A DNA stretch of 64,000 nucleotides from Diaphorobacter limosus (GCF_033100095.1 NZ_CP136921.1:900501-964500); one strand, 5' to 3'. Positions 1 through 8,839 are shown, counted from the first letter of the stretch. A program made the numbers and translations. Notes: generated by a model not told the origin, from the sequence alone.

Positions 1-208
1 CCGCGCCCAGCGCCAGAGGGTGCAGCCGTGCAAACGTCAGCAAGCGCGTCAGCAGGGGATCATTGGGATCCACCCGCCCCTGCGTGGCCGCAGCCGCACG
101 CGCCTGGCGCATGGCCTGGCGGCGCTTGACCAGGCGCTCGCGCTGCGCATGGATGCGGTCGAGCACCTGTTGCTGCGCGGGGGTCGGTGTGGGGGTTGTG
201 CCGGGCAT
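1..208 (-). CDS. YqjK-like small protein, 3' part cut by window edge
   Basis: The reading frame runs off the left edge, so only the N-terminal 69 residues are visible. The start codon overlaps the stop of the neighbouring YqjE-like gene (ATGA), which shows translational coupling. The visible part is rich in Gln, Arg and Ala (AQRERLVKRRQAMRQARAA) and ends in a hydrophobic stretch beginning near the edge. Position and composition match YqjK, the third member of the yqjD-yqjE-yqjK inner-membrane trio. The family call rests mostly on gene order, since the sequence itself is low in distinctive motifs. Confidence 0.6.
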   Translation of the reverse strand, partial: MPGTTPTPTPAQQQVLDRIHAQRERLVKRRQAMRQARAAAATQGRVDPNDPLLTRLLTFARLHPLALGA

Positions 209-612
209 CACAGCTGCTCCTTGATCACGCGCCAGTCCTGCGCCAGCTCGCGGCGCGTGAGCGCAAACGCGCTGCGCGTCTTGCGTGCCATCGACAGCAA
301 GACGGCCAACACCGCGCCACAGGCGACTAACCACAGGCCCGCCAGCAACCAGGCCGCCAGGGCGCGCTGCGACGTGTCCCAGAACTGCACCAGCACCGCC
401 GCGGACAGCAGCAACAAGGCCACCACGGCCAGCACGCCAAAGACGACCAGCAGCAACGCCAGCAGAGCCAGACGGCGTTTGTGGTCCGCCCACTCCAGCC
501 GCGCCAGCTCCATGCGGTCTTCGACAGCGGTTGCGCCCTCGCCCATGGCCGAGCGCCAGCGCCCGGCCAGGCCCTGCAGGTTCAGCAACGCAGCCCAGTT
601 GACACGCGCCAT
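208..612 (-). CDS. Phage holin family / YqjE-like membrane protein
   Basis: A 134-residue protein with two hydrophobic helices, at about residues 48-77 and 86-108, separated by a short charged turn. The N-terminal third is amphipathic and basic. This is the layout of the YqjE / Phage_holin_3_6 family, inner-membrane proteins found beside the ribosome-associated YqjD/ElaB proteins. It lies between a DUF883 gene (7 bp upstream) and a YqjK-like gene (4-bp overlap), all on the minus strand, so the three form one operon. In E. coli the homologous operon is linked to stationary-phase and osmotic stress. The exact function is unknown. Confidence 0.8.
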   Translation of the reverse strand: MARVNWAALLNLQGLAGRWRSAMGEGATAVEDRMELARLEWADHKRRLALLALLLVVFGVLAVVALLLLSAAVLVQFWDTSQRALAAWLLAGLWLVACGAVLAVLLSMARKTRSAFALTRRELAQDWRVIKEQL

Positions 613-619
613 CGACGGA

Positions 620-928
620 TCAGCGGCGCGCCAGCAAAAAACCCACCAAGGCCCCTACGGCCAGCGCGGCGCTGGCCACGCGCCAGGGTTCGTCATGGGC
701 GTACCGGTCGGCGGCACGGGCGGCGTCCCTGGCCTGGCCGGCCGCCTGCTGCGCCGCACGCACCGTGGCATCGCGCACGGTCTGGATACCGTCGTCCAGG
801 CGCTGGCGCAGTTGCTTGATCTCGGGAATGCCGTCCAGATCGCGGCTGGCCAGCAGGCCGCGCAGGTCGCCGACCAGCTTTTCGAGTTCACCCTGGGATG
901 TGGAAACGGTTTCGGATACGGAGGACAT
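620..928 (-). CDS. DUF883 family protein (YqjD/ElaB-like)
   Basis: A 102-residue protein: an Ala/Gln/Arg-rich amphipathic helical body, then a C-terminal hydrophobic helix ending in the GALVGFLLARR signature typical of DUF883 (YqjD, ElaB, YgaM). E. coli YqjD is tail-anchored in the inner membrane and binds ribosomes in stationary phase; the same role is inferred here. The start was set at the ATG at 928 because an AAAGG Shine-Dalgarno sequence lies 7 bases before it. Further in-frame ATGs exist up to 982. It is the first gene of the yqjD-E-K-like operon. Confidence 0.8.
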   Translation of the reverse strand: MSSVSETVSTSQGELEKLVGDLRGLLASRDLDGIPEIKQLRQRLDDGIQTVRDATVRAAQQAAGQARDAARAADRYAHDEPWRVASAALAVGALVGFLLARR

Positions 929-1000
929 GAACAAGCCTTTCATAGCAGGAAACAACGGGAAGACGCCATACATGGCAGGCACGAGGGCGGATGCGACATC

Positions 1001-2101
1001 TTAGCGCAGCATGTCGGCCACATGCGCACCAATCGCCAAGGCGCTGGTCAAACCCGGAGATTCGATGCCAAACAGATTCACCAGTCCGGCCACGCCATGC
1101 TGGCGCGGCCCCTGGATCAGAAAATCCGCCGCCGGCTCCTGCGGACCGTGGATCTTCGGGCGTATGCCGGCATAGCCGGCTGCCAGCGCACCATCCCGCA
1201 GGCCAGGCCAGTATTTGCGCACCTCGGCATAAAAGGCCTGGCCGCGGCTGGCGTCCACCACCAGGTCATCGGGGCCATCTACCCATTGCACGTCGGGCCC
1301 GAACTTGGCCTGGCCGCCCAGATCCAGCGTCAAGTGCACGCCCAGGCCGGCAGCCTCGGGCACGGGGTAGATCAAATGGCTGAACGGCGCGCGGCCCGAC
1401 AGCGTGAAGTAATTGCCCTTGGCGTAGGCCGCCTGCGGCACCAGGGCAGGATCGAGCCCCGCAAAGCAGCGCGCCAGACCGGGCGCATGCAGGCCGGCCG
1501 CATTCACCACCGTGCGGGCGCTGATACGGGTGCCGTCTTTAGCTTCAATATGTATAGCGTTTTGCGCACACTGCGCCTGCGCCAGGGGCGAATTCAATGC
1601 CAAAAGACCACCGGCATTCTCCAGATCACCGAGCAGCGCCAGCATCAGCGCATGGCTGTCCACGATGCCAGTGCTGGGCGACAGCAGCGCGGCCACGCAT
1701 TCCAGCGCGGGCTCCAGCGCACGCGCCTCTTCGCGCGTGAGCCAACGCAGGTCATCCACCCCGTTGGCTGCGGCGCGCTGCCGGATGCCGTCGAGCTGCG
1801 CCAGTTGCCCGGGCGCGGTGGCCACGATGAGCTTGCCGCTGCGCTGGTAGGGCACGCCGCGCTCGGCGCAATAGTCGTACAGCATGGTCTTACCCTGCAC
1901 GCACAGCCGCGCCTTGAGCGAGCCCTGGGGGTAGTAGATGCCGGCGTGTATCACCTCGCTGTTGCGCGAGCTGGTTTCGGTTCCGATGGCGTTCGCCGCC
2001 TCCAGCACCAAGACCTCGCGCCCATCCAGGGCCAGTGCCCGTGCTACTGCCAGACCCACCACGCCGGCGCCCACGACGATGCAATCCACCAAGTCACTCA
2101 T
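1001..2101 (-). CDS. FAD-dependent dehydrogenase of the L-2-hydroxyglutarate / glycerol-3-phosphate type
   Basis: A 366-residue DAO-fold flavoprotein. The N-terminal dinucleotide motif [17 protein letters not shown] is followed by [16 protein letters not shown], characteristic of LhgO-like enzymes, and the C-terminal [14 protein letters not shown] closes the FAD domain. The family oxidises L-2-hydroxyglutarate or related 2-hydroxy acids with FAD; the exact substrate is not settled. A CGGAG ribosome site lies 6 bases before the ATG. A stretch at roughly residues 163-185 ([14 protein letters not shown]) falls on a diverged copy of the interspersed repeat described below, in antisense orientation to the gene. 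Confidence 0.8.
   Translation of the reverse strand: MSDLVDCIVVGAGVVGLAVARALALDGREVLVLEAANAIGTETSSRNSEVIHAGIYYPQGSLKARLCVQGKTMLYDYCAERGVPYQRSGKLIVATAPGQLAQLDGIRQRAAANGVDDLRWLTREEARALEPALECVAALLSPSTGIVDSHALMLALLGDLENAGGLLALNSPLAQAQCAQNAIHIEAKDGTRISARTVVNAAGLHAPGLARCFAGLDPALVPQAAYAKGNYFTLSGRAPFSHLIYPVPEAAGLGVHLTLDLGGQAKFGPDVQWVDGPDDLVVDASRGQAFYAEVRKYWPGLRDGALAAGYAGIRPKIHGPQEPAADFLIQGPRQHGVAGLVNLFGIESPGLTSALAIGAHVADMLR
1545..1613 (+). repeat. Diverged copy of the TATAGCT/AGGCC interspersed repeat inside an FAD dehydrogenase gene
   Basis: The plus strand shows TATAGCG, TTGCGC, a second GCGCC block and a final CAATGCC, in the same order as the better copies elsewhere in the window. It lies within the coding sequence of the flavoprotein on the opposite strand without breaking its frame. 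The match is weaker than in the other copies, so this one is tentative. Confidence 0.4.
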
Positions 2102-2144
2102 GGTTATCTCCGTTCAAACAATGTTAGACAGTGCGATCAGGCAA

Positions 2145-2180
2145 CAAAAAACCCCTTGCAGGCAAGCCTTGCAAGGGGTT
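2145..2180 (-). terminator. Rho-independent terminator after the tRNA-Val pair
   Basis: On the minus strand a stem AACCCCTTGCA pairs with TGCAAGGGGTT around a 9-base loop and runs into a T-rich tail. It lies 4 bases past the CCA end of the downstream tRNA-Val and before the FAD dehydrogenase gene, so it ends the tRNA transcript. Confidence 0.85.
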
Positions 2181-2184
2181 GTGT

Positions 2185-2259
2185 TGGTGGGCGATACATG
2201 GATCGAACATGTGACCCCTGCCGTGTGAAGGCAGTGCTCTACCGCTGAGCTAATCGCCC
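2185..2259 (-). tRNA. tRNA-Val (anticodon CAC), copy 2
   Basis: A 75-nt cloverleaf with encoded CCA. Acceptor stem GGGCGAT/ATCGCCC, D arm with GCTCAGCGGTAGAGC, anticodon stem CTGCC/GGCAG around TTCACAC (anticodon CAC), and T arm with GTTCGATCC. It decodes GUG. It differs from the second copy in one acceptor-stem pair (G-C here, A-U in the other). Confidence 0.95.
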
Positions 2260-2294
2260 CGGGCCTATGGCCGACAGGCCAAAAGCTGGAAAAT

Positions 2295-2369
2295 TGGTGG
2301 GTGATACATGGATCGAACATGTGACCCCTGCCGTGTGAAGGCAGTGCTCTACCGCTGAGCTAATCACCC
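2295..2369 (-). tRNA. tRNA-Val (anticodon CAC), copy 1
   Basis: Nearly identical to the neighbouring tRNA-Val, 35 bp away, with the same CAC anticodon loop and encoded CCA. Its acceptor stem is GGGTGAT/ATCACCC, so one base pair changed on both sides and pairing is kept. It lies 27 bp after dnaQ on the same strand. A weak promoter (CATAAT, minus strand, 2396-2401) could drive the pair independently of dnaQ. Confidence 0.95.
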
Positions 2370-2396
2370 GTTTGTCGTTGTTGCGACAGCCTGCGA

Positions 2397-3125
2397 TTAT
2401 GGCATAGCTTTTTCGCCACCAGCAAAAGTCCGCCAAATTGTTTTCCCACCGCTGGATTTGTCGATCTGCGTGAGCAGGTCTTCGTGCTCGGCCAGCTCCT
2501 GTTCATTGGCGGGCAGCACGGGCAGCGCGATGCGGCTCAGGTCCATGGCGGCGACCCTGATGCCGTCGTCGCCGGCAGGCGCTTCGTCCATGATCAGGAG
2601 CGCGTCCTGCCCCCGGGTCATGTTGATGTACACGTCGGCCAACAGCTCGGCGTCGAGCAGCGCGCCGTGCAGCGTGCGGCCCGAGTTGTCCACCTCCAGG
2701 CGGTCGCACAGCGCATCGAGCGAGTTGCGCTTGCCTGGGAACAGCTCCTTGGCCATGGCCAGGGTGTCGGTGATGCTGTCCACATGCGTGGCCAGCGGCG
2801 GCAGACCGACGAGCTCCAGCTCCTTGTCCAGAAAGCCGACGTCGAAGCCGGCGTTGTGGATGATCAGCTCGGCCCCCTGCAGGTACTGCAGGATGTCCTG
2901 CACGCAGTCGGCAAACTTGGGCTTGTCGCGCAGAAACTCGTTGCTGATGCCGTGCACCTTGAGCGCGTCCTCGTGGCTGTCGCGCTCGGGGTTCAGGTAC
3001 AGGTGCAGGTTGTTGCCGGTGAGCTTGCGGTTCACCAGCTCCACGCAACCGAGCTCGATGATGCGGTCGCCCGTCTGCGCGGACAGGCCGGTGGTTTCGG
3101 TGTCCAGAACGATCTGCCGGGTCAT
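2397..3125 (-). CDS. dnaQ: DNA polymerase III epsilon subunit (3'-5' proofreading exonuclease)
   Basis: A 242-residue DEDDh exonuclease. The Exo I motif LDTETTG (Asp8, Glu10) is at the N-terminus, Exo II lies around IIHNAGFDVGFLD, and Exo III shows HGALLDAELLADVY with the catalytic His and Asp. The C-terminal tail is the region that binds the alpha subunit. The ATG at 3125 overlaps the stop of the ferredoxin gene (ATGA), so it is translationally coupled to the end of the isc operon; a TTG one codon upstream is less likely. Size and motifs are normal for the family. Confidence 0.95.
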   Translation of the reverse strand: MTRQIVLDTETTGLSAQTGDRIIELGCVELVNRKLTGNNLHLYLNPERDSHEDALKVHGISNEFLRDKPKFADCVQDILQYLQGAELIIHNAGFDVGFLDKELELVGLPPLATHVDSITDTLAMAKELFPGKRNSLDALCDRLEVDNSGRTLHGALLDAELLADVYINMTRGQDALLIMDEAPAGDDGIRVAAMDLSRIALPVLPANEQELAEHEDLLTQIDKSSGGKTIWRTFAGGEKAMP

Positions 3126-3463
3126 CAATGGTTCTCCCTGGCGTGATTGATCGTGTATTTGGGGATTTCTATGGTCACGTCCTGCTGCGCCAGGATGGCC
3201 TGGCAGGACAGGCGCGACTGCGGCTCCAGGCCCCAGGCACGATCGAGCAGATCTTCTTCCTCTTCCTCGGCCTCGTTGAGTGTTTCATATCCCTGACGCA
3301 CGATGACATGGCAGGTGGTGCAGGCGCAGCTCATGTCGCAGGCGTGCTCGATCTTGATGTCATGCTCCAGCAAGGCCTCGCAGATGGAGGTGCCGGCGCT
3401 CGCGCTGATCTCGGCGCCCTCGGGGCAGTATTCGTGGTGGGGCAGAATTTTGATGACGGGCAT
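3125..3463 (-). CDS. fdx: [2Fe-2S] ferredoxin of the Isc system
   Basis: A 112-residue adrenodoxin-type ferredoxin with cluster ligands Cys42, Cys48, Cys51 (in HACDMSCACTTC) and Cys87, the same spacing as E. coli Fdx. An acidic run (AEEEEEDLLD) follows the ligand loop. It supplies electrons for cluster assembly on IscU. It is the last isc gene, 15 bp after hscA, and its stop overlaps the dnaQ start. Confidence 0.95.
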   Translation of the reverse strand: MPVIKILPHHEYCPEGAEISASAGTSICEALLEHDIKIEHACDMSCACTTCHVIVRQGYETLNEAEEEEEDLLDRAWGLEPQSRLSCQAILAQQDVTIEIPKYTINHARENH

Positions 3464-3478
3464 GGGAAAAGAAATGGG

Positions 3479-5347
3479 TTAAAGCGCGCTGACGTTTTTG
3501 CCGGAAAGGGCTTGGCGGATGCCGCGGTTCATGCGCTGAGCGGCGAAGGCCTCGGTGCCCTTGGCCAGGGCGGCCGTGGCGGCCTCGACGCTGGCCGCGC
3601 CCTCCCCCGCGTCGAGCACTGCGCGCAGCGCCCGCATCAGGGCGTCTATGGCCGTGCGCTCATCGGTGGCGAGCACATCGCCATCGGCGTCGAGCGCGCT
3701 TTGCGTGGCGATCAGCAGGCGGTCGGCGTCGACGCGTGCCTCCACCAGGGCGCGCGCCTGCATGTCCTGCTCGGCCGTGGCAAAGCCGTCCTGCAGCATG
3801 CGGGCGATCTCTTCATCACTCAAGCCATAGGATGGCTTGACGTCGATGCTGGCCTCCACGCCGCTGCCCTGCTCGCGCGCGCTCACGCTCAGCAGGCCGT
3901 CGGCGTCCACGGTAAAGGTCACGCGGATGCGCGCCGCGCCCGCCGCCATGGGCGGTATGCCGCGCAGCTCAAAGCGCGCCAGGCTGCGGCAGTCCTGCAC
4001 CAGGTCGCGTTCGCCCTGCACCACATGGATGGCCAAGGCCGTCTGCCCGTCCTTGTAGGTAGTGAAGTCCTGGGCCTTGGCGGTGGGAATGGTTTCGTTG
4101 CGCGCCACGATGCGCTCGACCAGGCCGCCCATGGTCTCCAGCCCCAGGGACAGCGGGATCACGTCGAGCAACAGAAGGTCGCCGCTGGTGCTGTTGCCGG
4201 CCAGCTGGTTGGCCTGTATGGCCGCGCCCAGGGCCACGACCTCGTCGGGATTCAGATTGGTCAGGGGCTCGCGGCCAAAAAAGTCGGCCACCGCCTCGCG
4301 CACCTGCGGCATGCGCGTGGAGCCACCCACCAGCACCACGCCCCGCACTTCGTCGCGTGTGATCTGCGCGTCGCGCAGCGCGCGGCGCACGGCGGCCAGC
4401 GAGCGCTGGGTGAGCGCTGCCGTGACGGCCGCAAAATCGGAGCTTTTAACATCAAATTTGGCCTCAACGCCCGCCAAATAAGCGCTGAACGCTACAGTTT
4501 CAGTAGTCGTCAACCCTTGCTTGCAGGCGCGTGCCGCCAGGCGCACGGCAGCCTTGTCGGCGGGCGTATGCGCCTGCAGGCCCAGCTGCTGCAGCACCCA
4601 GTCGGCAAGAGCCGCGTCGTAGTCGTCACCGCCCAGAGCCGAGTCACCGCCCGTGGCGATGACCTCGAACACGCCCTGGGTCAGGCGCAGTATGGAAATA
4701 TCGAAGGTGCCACCGCCCAGGTCGTACACGGCGTAGACACCCTCGGCGGCGTTGTCCAGGCCGTAGGCAATGGCCGCGGCCGTGGGTTCGTTGATCAGGC
4801 GCAGCAGGTTCAGGCCGGCCAGGCGCGCCGCATCCTTGGTGGCCTGGCGCTGGGCGTCGTCAAAATAGGCCGGAACGGTGATCACGGCGCCGTAGATGTC
4901 GCTGTCGAAGCTGTCTTCCGCACGGTAGCGCAGCGTGGCCAGGATCTCGGCGCTGACCTCCACGGGCGACTTCACGCCGGCCACGGTGGACAGGCTCAGC
5001 ATGCCGCCGGCGGCCTGTGCAGCGACAAAGTCGTAGGGCAGCTTCTCGCGCCCGGCGATGTCGGCCAGGCCCCGGCCCATGAAGCGCTTGGCCGAGGCCA
5101 CGGTGTTGACCGGGTCCTGCGTCTGCGCCGCGGCGGCCTCATGGCCAACATGGCGTCCGCCGTCCTGGAGATAACGCACGACCGAGGGCAGCAGCACCCG
5201 GCCCTGGGCGTCTGGCAGGCATTCGGCCACGCCGCTCTTTACCGCGGCTACCAGCGAATGCGTGGTGCCCAGGTCTATGCCTACGGCAATCCGGCGCTGG
5301 TGTGGGTCAGGCGACTGGCCGGGTTCGGAAATCTGCAAAAGCGCCAT
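3479..5347 (-). CDS. hscA: Fe-S cluster assembly Hsp70 chaperone HscA
   Basis: A 622-residue Hsp70-family ATPase. The N-terminal nucleotide-binding domain carries [25 protein letters not shown] and [12 protein letters not shown]; the C-terminal substrate domain follows at about residue 400. HscA with HscB helps release clusters from IscU, binding its LPPVK motif, which is intact in the IscU here. Residues about 281-302 are encoded by an in-frame copy of the interspersed repeat, inside the ATPase domain, with no change in overall length compared with the family. It lies 68 bp after hscB. Confidence 0.95.
   Translation of the reverse strand: MALLQISEPGQSPDPHQRRIAVGIDLGTTHSLVAAVKSGVAECLPDAQGRVLLPSVVRYLQDGGRHVGHEAAAAQTQDPVNTVASAKRFMGRGLADIAGREKLPYDFVAAQAAGGMLSLSTVAGVKSPVEVSAEILATLRYRAEDSFDSDIYGAVITVPAYFDDAQRQATKDAARLAGLNLLRLINEPTAAAIAYGLDNAAEGVYAVYDLGGGTFDISILRLTQGVFEVIATGGDSALGGDDYDAALADWVLQQLGLQAHTPADKAAVRLAARACKQGLTTTETVAFSAYLAGVEAKFDVKSSDFAAVTAALTQRSLAAVRRALRDAQITRDEVRGVVLVGGSTRMPQVREAVADFFGREPLTNLNPDEVVALGAAIQANQLAGNSTSGDLLLLDVIPLSLGLETMGGLVERIVARNETIPTAKAQDFTTYKDGQTALAIHVVQGERDLVQDCRSLARFELRGIPPMAAGAARIRVTFTVDADGLLSVSAREQGSGVEASIDVKPSYGLSDEEIARMLQDGFATAEQDMQARALVEARVDADRLLIATQSALDADGDVLATDERTAIDALMRALRAVLDAGEGAASVEAATAALAKGTEAFAAQRMNRGIRQALSGKNVSAL
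4443..4505 (-). repeat. Interspersed repeat copy inside hscA, sense orientation
   Basis: The minus strand reads TGTAGCG, AGCGCTTATTTGGCGGGCG and then TTGAGGCCAAATTTGATG, a strong match to the consensus of the other copies. It is in frame and translates to [15 protein letters not shown] within the HscA ATPase domain. Confidence 0.75.
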
Positions 5348-5415
5348 GGATGTTTGTCATGAAGAGTCCCAGCAGGCCACAAGGTGAACCTCTGGAAGAT
5401 CAATCGGGAGATGCC

Positions 5416-5934
5416 CTATTGTCCCAGTTGCTCACGGCGCAAATCGATGTCCCGTGCAAATCGCGCAATGAACATGAGGGATCTGACCTCGCGCGCGGCG
5501 CCCGCGTAATCCTGGCGGACGTCGATGAGTTGCCCGCAGCGCGCCAGGGCGGCGCCGCGCGCGGCCTGGGTCTCGTCCTCCAGCGCGTCGAGGTCGGCCA
5601 CGCCGGTGGCCTCGTCCAGCGCCTCGCGCCACTGCATCTGCTGCATCAGAAAGGCCGCCGGCATGGCCGTGTTGTCCTCGGCGCGAATCGGCGCGCCATG
5701 CAGCTCGCACAGGTAGGCGGCACGCTTGAGCGGATCCCTCAGGCGCTGGTAGGCCTCGTTGATGCGCACCGACCACTGCATGGCCACGCGCTGCGCGGCC
5801 GGCCCTTGCGCGGCAAAGCGGTCGGGGTGGGCCTCGCGCTGCAGGTCCTTCCAGCGGGCATCCAGCATGGCGCGATCCTGCGCAAAACGTGGCTGCAGGC
5901 CAAAGAGTTCGAAATCGTCGGATTGAAGATTCAT
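5416..5934 (-). CDS. hscB: Co-chaperone HscB (J-domain protein)
   Basis: A 172-residue type III J protein. The J domain occupies about residues 5-75 with the HPD motif at 36-38, and a C-terminal helical domain binds IscU. It stimulates HscA ATPase. No Shine-Dalgarno is visible: the start codon lies only 4 bases beyond the T-tract of a terminator hairpin, so both transcription and translation of hscB may be limited relative to iscU/iscA. Confidence 0.93.
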   Translation of the reverse strand: MNLQSDDFELFGLQPRFAQDRAMLDARWKDLQREAHPDRFAAQGPAAQRVAMQWSVRINEAYQRLRDPLKRAAYLCELHGAPIRAEDNTAMPAAFLMQQMQWREALDEATGVADLDALEDETQAARGAALARCGQLIDVRQDYAGAAREVRSLMFIARFARDIDLRREQLGQ

Positions 5935-5938
5935 GGCA

Positions 5939-5973
5939 ATAAAAAACCGCCAGCGCGGCGGGCGATGGCGGTT
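5939..5973 (-). terminator. Rho-independent terminator between iscA and hscB
   Basis: On the minus strand AACCGCCA pairs with TGGCGGTT around a 13-base GC-rich loop and is followed directly by TTTTATT. The T-tract ends 5 bases before the hscB start codon. Its place inside the isc operon suggests partial termination, giving less hscBA-fdx than iscRSUA mRNA. The structure is seen; the efficiency is inference. Confidence 0.75.
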
Positions 5974-6000
5974 GCGGTCGTCAACGCGGTCACGACATGG

Positions 6001-6324
6001 TCAGACGCGGAAACTCTCCCCACAGCCGCAGCGGTCACGCTCGTTGGGGTTGACGAACTTGAACCCCTCGTTGAGGCCCTCGCGCACAAAATCCAGCTCG
6101 GTGCCGTCGATATACGCCAAGCTCTTGGGGTCGATCAGCACCTTCACGCCATGTTGTTCAAACACGATGTCCTCGGGTGCCTGCTCATCCACGTATTCGA
6201 GCTTGTAGGCCAGGCCCGAGCAACCCGTGGTCTTGACGCCCAGGCGCACGCCAAACCCCTTGCCCCTGCGGGCCAGGTAGCGGATCACATGCCGGGCGGC
6301 GGCTTCGGTCAGCGTAATGGCCAT
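6001..6324 (-). CDS. iscA: A-type Fe-S carrier IscA
   Basis: A 107-residue A-type carrier with the three conserved cysteines Cys35, Cys99 and Cys101 (C-terminal [10 protein letters not shown]). It passes [4Fe-4S] or [2Fe-2S] clusters to targets. It lies 7 bp after iscU on the same strand and is followed by a terminator hairpin before hscB. Full family length. Confidence 0.95.
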   Translation of the reverse strand: MAITLTEAAARHVIRYLARRGKGFGVRLGVKTTGCSGLAYKLEYVDEQAPEDIVFEQHGVKVLIDPKSLAYIDGTELDFVREGLNEGFKFVNPNERDRCGCGESFRV

Positions 6325-6331
6325 GGCGGTA

Positions 6332-6733
6332 TCAGGCGGCCTCCACGACGGCGTCGTGCTTGGCCTTGTAGTCTTTGACGGCGGCCTTGATTGCGTCTTC
6401 GGCCAGGATGGAGCAGTGGATCTTCACGGGTGGCAGCGCCAGCTCCTCGGCGATCTGGCTGTTCTTGAGCTGCGCAGCCTCGTCCAGCGTCTTGCCCTTG
6501 ACCCATTCGGTGACCAGCGACGAGGAGGCAATGGCTGAGCCGCAGCCATAGGTCTTGAAACGCGCGTCCTCGATCACGCCGGTCTCGGCGTTCACCTTGA
6601 TCTGCAGCTTCATCACGTCGCCGCAGGCGGGCGCGCCCACCATGCCGGTGCCCACGCTGTCGTCGCCCTTGTCGAACGAGCCCACGTTGCGCGGGTTCTC
6701 GTAATGGTCAATCACTTTGTCCGAGTAAGCCAT
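6332..6733 (-). CDS. iscU: Fe-S scaffold protein IscU
   Basis: A 133-residue scaffold that starts [16 protein letters not shown]. It carries the three cluster cysteines (Cys37 in GAPACGDV, Cys64 in TYGCGSA, Cys107 in KIHCSIL), the adjacent Asp39, and the HscA-recognition motif LPPVK. The ATG at 6733 is preceded by AGGAG at a spacing of 8; an in-frame ATG further up (6754) is unlikely. It lies 37 bp after iscS. Confidence 0.96.
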   Translation of the reverse strand: MAYSDKVIDHYENPRNVGSFDKGDDSVGTGMVGAPACGDVMKLQIKVNAETGVIEDARFKTYGCGSAIASSSLVTEWVKGKTLDEAAQLKNSQIAEELALPPVKIHCSILAEDAIKAAVKDYKAKHDAVVEAA

Positions 6734-6770
6734 GGTGTATTTCTCCTGATTCAAATCTGCTCTGGCGCGC

Positions 6771-7991
6771 TCAATGCGCCGCCCATTGGATGGTGCTCAA
6801 GTCCACGCCATCCTGGTACATCTCCCACAGAGGGCTCAGCTCGCGCAGCTTGGCCACGTTGTGGCGAATGGTGCTGATCGCGTAGTCGATTTCTTCCTCG
6901 GTGGTGAAGCGGCCTATGGTCATGCGCAGGCTGCTGTGCGCCAGTTCGTCGCTGCGGCCCAGGGCGCGCAGCACGTAGCTGGGCTCCAGGCTGGCCGAGG
7001 TGCAGGCCGAGCCGCTGGACACCGCCAGGCCCTTGATGCCCATGATCAGCGACTCACCCTCGACGTAGTTGAAGCTCATGTTCAGGTTCTGCGGCACGCG
7101 CTGCTCCAGGCTGCCGTTGATGAATACCTGTTCGATGTCCTTCAGGCCGTCGAGCAGGCGCTGCTGCAGCACGCGCGCCTTGGCGTTCACCTCGTGCATC
7201 TCTTGTTTGATGATGCGAAAGGCCTCACCCATGCCCACGATCTGGTGCGTGGGCAGGGTGCCCGAACGCATGCCGCGCTCATGGCCGCCGCCGTGGATCT
7301 GCGCTTCCAGGCGCACGCGGGGCTTGCGGCGCACATACAGCGCACCCACGCCCTTGGGGCCGTAGGTCTTGTGCGCCGTCATGCTCATCAGGTCGACGGG
7401 CAGGCTGGCCATGTCGATCTCGACCCGGCCGGTGGCCTGGGCCGCATCCACATGCAGCAGGATGCCCCTTTCGCGGCACAGGGCGCCGATGGCGGGAATG
7501 TCCTGGATCACGCCGATCTCGTTGTTCACGAACAGCACGCTGATCAGGATGGTGTCAGGACGGATCGCGGCCCTGAGGGCATCCAGATCCAGCAGGCCGT
7601 CTTCCTTGACATCCAGGTAAGTCACCTCGAAGCCCTGGCGCTCGAGCTCACGCATGGTGTCGAGCACGGCCTTGTGCTCGGTCTTCAGGGTGATCAGGTG
7701 CTTGCCCTTGGTCTTGTAGAACTGGGCGGCACCCTTCAAGGCCAGGTTGATGGACTCGGTGGCGCCGCTGGTCCAGACGATCTCGCGCGGGTCAGCGCCT
7801 ATCAGGTCGGCCACCTGGCCGCGCGCCTTCTCGATGGCCTCCTCGGCCTCCCAGCCCCAGGCGTGGCTGCGCGAAGCGGCGTTGCCAAAATGTTCACGCA
7901 GCCAGGGAACCATGGCGTCCACGACGCGAGGATCGACGGGCGTGGTGGCGCCGTAGTCTAGGTAAATGGGGAAATGCGGTGTCATATCCAT
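6771..7991 (-). CDS. iscS: Cysteine desulfurase IscS
   Basis: A 406-residue class V aminotransferase fold enzyme that takes sulfur from cysteine for Fe-S and thio-cofactor synthesis. Visible are the N-terminal [11 protein letters not shown], the PLP-binding lysine in [15 protein letters not shown] and the mobile-loop catalytic cysteine in [19 protein letters not shown]. It has a few extra N-terminal residues compared with E. coli IscS; a second ATG lies two codons in. It lies 108 bp after iscR in the isc operon. Confidence 0.96.
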   Translation of the reverse strand: MDMTPHFPIYLDYGATTPVDPRVVDAMVPWLREHFGNAASRSHAWGWEAEEAIEKARGQVADLIGADPREIVWTSGATESINLALKGAAQFYKTKGKHLITLKTEHKAVLDTMRELERQGFEVTYLDVKEDGLLDLDALRAAIRPDTILISVLFVNNEIGVIQDIPAIGALCRERGILLHVDAAQATGRVEIDMASLPVDLMSMTAHKTYGPKGVGALYVRRKPRVRLEAQIHGGGHERGMRSGTLPTHQIVGMGEAFRIIKQEMHEVNAKARVLQQRLLDGLKDIEQVFINGSLEQRVPQNLNMSFNYVEGESLIMGIKGLAVSSGSACTSASLEPSYVLRALGRSDELAHSSLRMTIGRFTTEEEIDYAISTIRHNVAKLRELSPLWEMYQDGVDLSTIQWAAH

Positions 7992-8099
7992 GGCTGGCTC
8001 AAGTACAGGGCTCTGGCTGGCGCGAGTCAGAAGTCAAACAAGGTAATACGGGTCACGGCCCGGCGCAGGCCTGGGCCTGCCAACGGCCGGCTCAGGCTC

Positions 8100-8636
8100 T
8101 CAAGACTTGGCGAATGCGTTGCCCAGGGCAAACACCGAGTTGGGCGCATTCACGCGGATCGGCTTGACCACCGGCGTGGTGGAAATCGCGCGGCGCGTAA
8201 CGGGCCTGTCCTCGATCTGGATGCCCTTGGCGAGTTGGTCGTCCACCAGCTTTTGCAGCGTGACCGAATCCAGAAACTCGACCATGCGCTGGTTCAGCGT
8301 GGCCCACAGGTCGTGCGTCATGCAGCGGCCGGCCTCGCCCAGGCAGTTTTCCTTGCCGCCGCACTGGGTGGCATCAATCGGCTCGTCCACCGAGACGATG
8401 ATGTCGGCCACGGTGATGTCGCCAGCCTTGCGCGCCAGCGTATATCCGCCACCGGGACCGCGCGTGGACTCCACCAGCTCGTGGCGGCGCAGCTTGCCAA
8501 ACAGCTGCTCCAGGTACGACAGCGAGATCTGCTGACGCTGGCTGATGGCAGCCAGCGTGACGGGGCCGTTGTTCTGGCGCAGGGCCAAATCAATCATGGC
8601 GGTGACCGCAAAACGGCCTTTCGTGGTGAGTCGCAT
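8100..8636 (-). CDS. iscR: Fe-S cluster-sensing transcription regulator IscR
   Basis: A 178-residue Rrf2-family regulator. A winged helix occupies about residues 1-80 (ISLSYLEQLFGKLRRHELVES, recognition region), followed by the cluster ligands Cys92, Cys98 and Cys105. In the family, holo-IscR represses the isc operon. A matching type-1 site lies about 180 bp upstream, overlapping the promoter. First gene of the iscRSUA-hscBA-fdx-dnaQ run. Confidence 0.95.
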   Translation of the reverse strand: MRLTTKGRFAVTAMIDLALRQNNGPVTLAAISQRQQISLSYLEQLFGKLRRHELVESTRGPGGGYTLARKAGDITVADIIVSVDEPIDATQCGGKENCLGEAGRCMTHDLWATLNQRMVEFLDSVTLQKLVDDQLAKGIQIEDRPVTRRAISTTPVVKPIRVNAPNSVFALGNAFAKS

Positions 8637-8806
8637 TCCAAGCTCCTTGCCTAGGGTCTAGGCGTGTTCGTTTTAGAGAAACGCACAAGGCGCGCCATGA
8701 GGCCACGCCTGGGCACCCTCCGCGCCCTCCTCCAGAGGCATGCGGCCGAAACCGCCACCCCGAGGCCCCCGTGCGTAATGGGCTGATTAGTTGAGTAGTT
8801 TGTGGG

Positions 8807-8839
8807 AGTATACCACAAACCCAAGTAATTCTGTCGGGT
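8807..8839 (-). promoter_or_regulatory. isc promoter with type-1 IscR site
   Basis: On the minus strand a consensus-like -10 TATACT is preceded by an imperfect 21-bp palindrome with arms ACCCGAC and CTTGGGT around GAATTA. This resembles the type-1 IscR operator, which represses iscR when IscR carries its cluster. The site occupies the -35 region, as in E. coli. The rest of the 241-bp gap between iscR and uvrB shows no gene. Confidence 0.7.

Noticed and set aside
20..2248. A 742-codon plus-strand open frame
   Set aside because: It runs antisense through four minus-strand genes and a tRNA; long antisense frames are expected at this GC and it has no family motif.
3128..5362. A 744-codon plus-strand frame opposite hscA and fdx
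   Set aside because: It is the complement of conserved isc genes and lacks recognisable domains.
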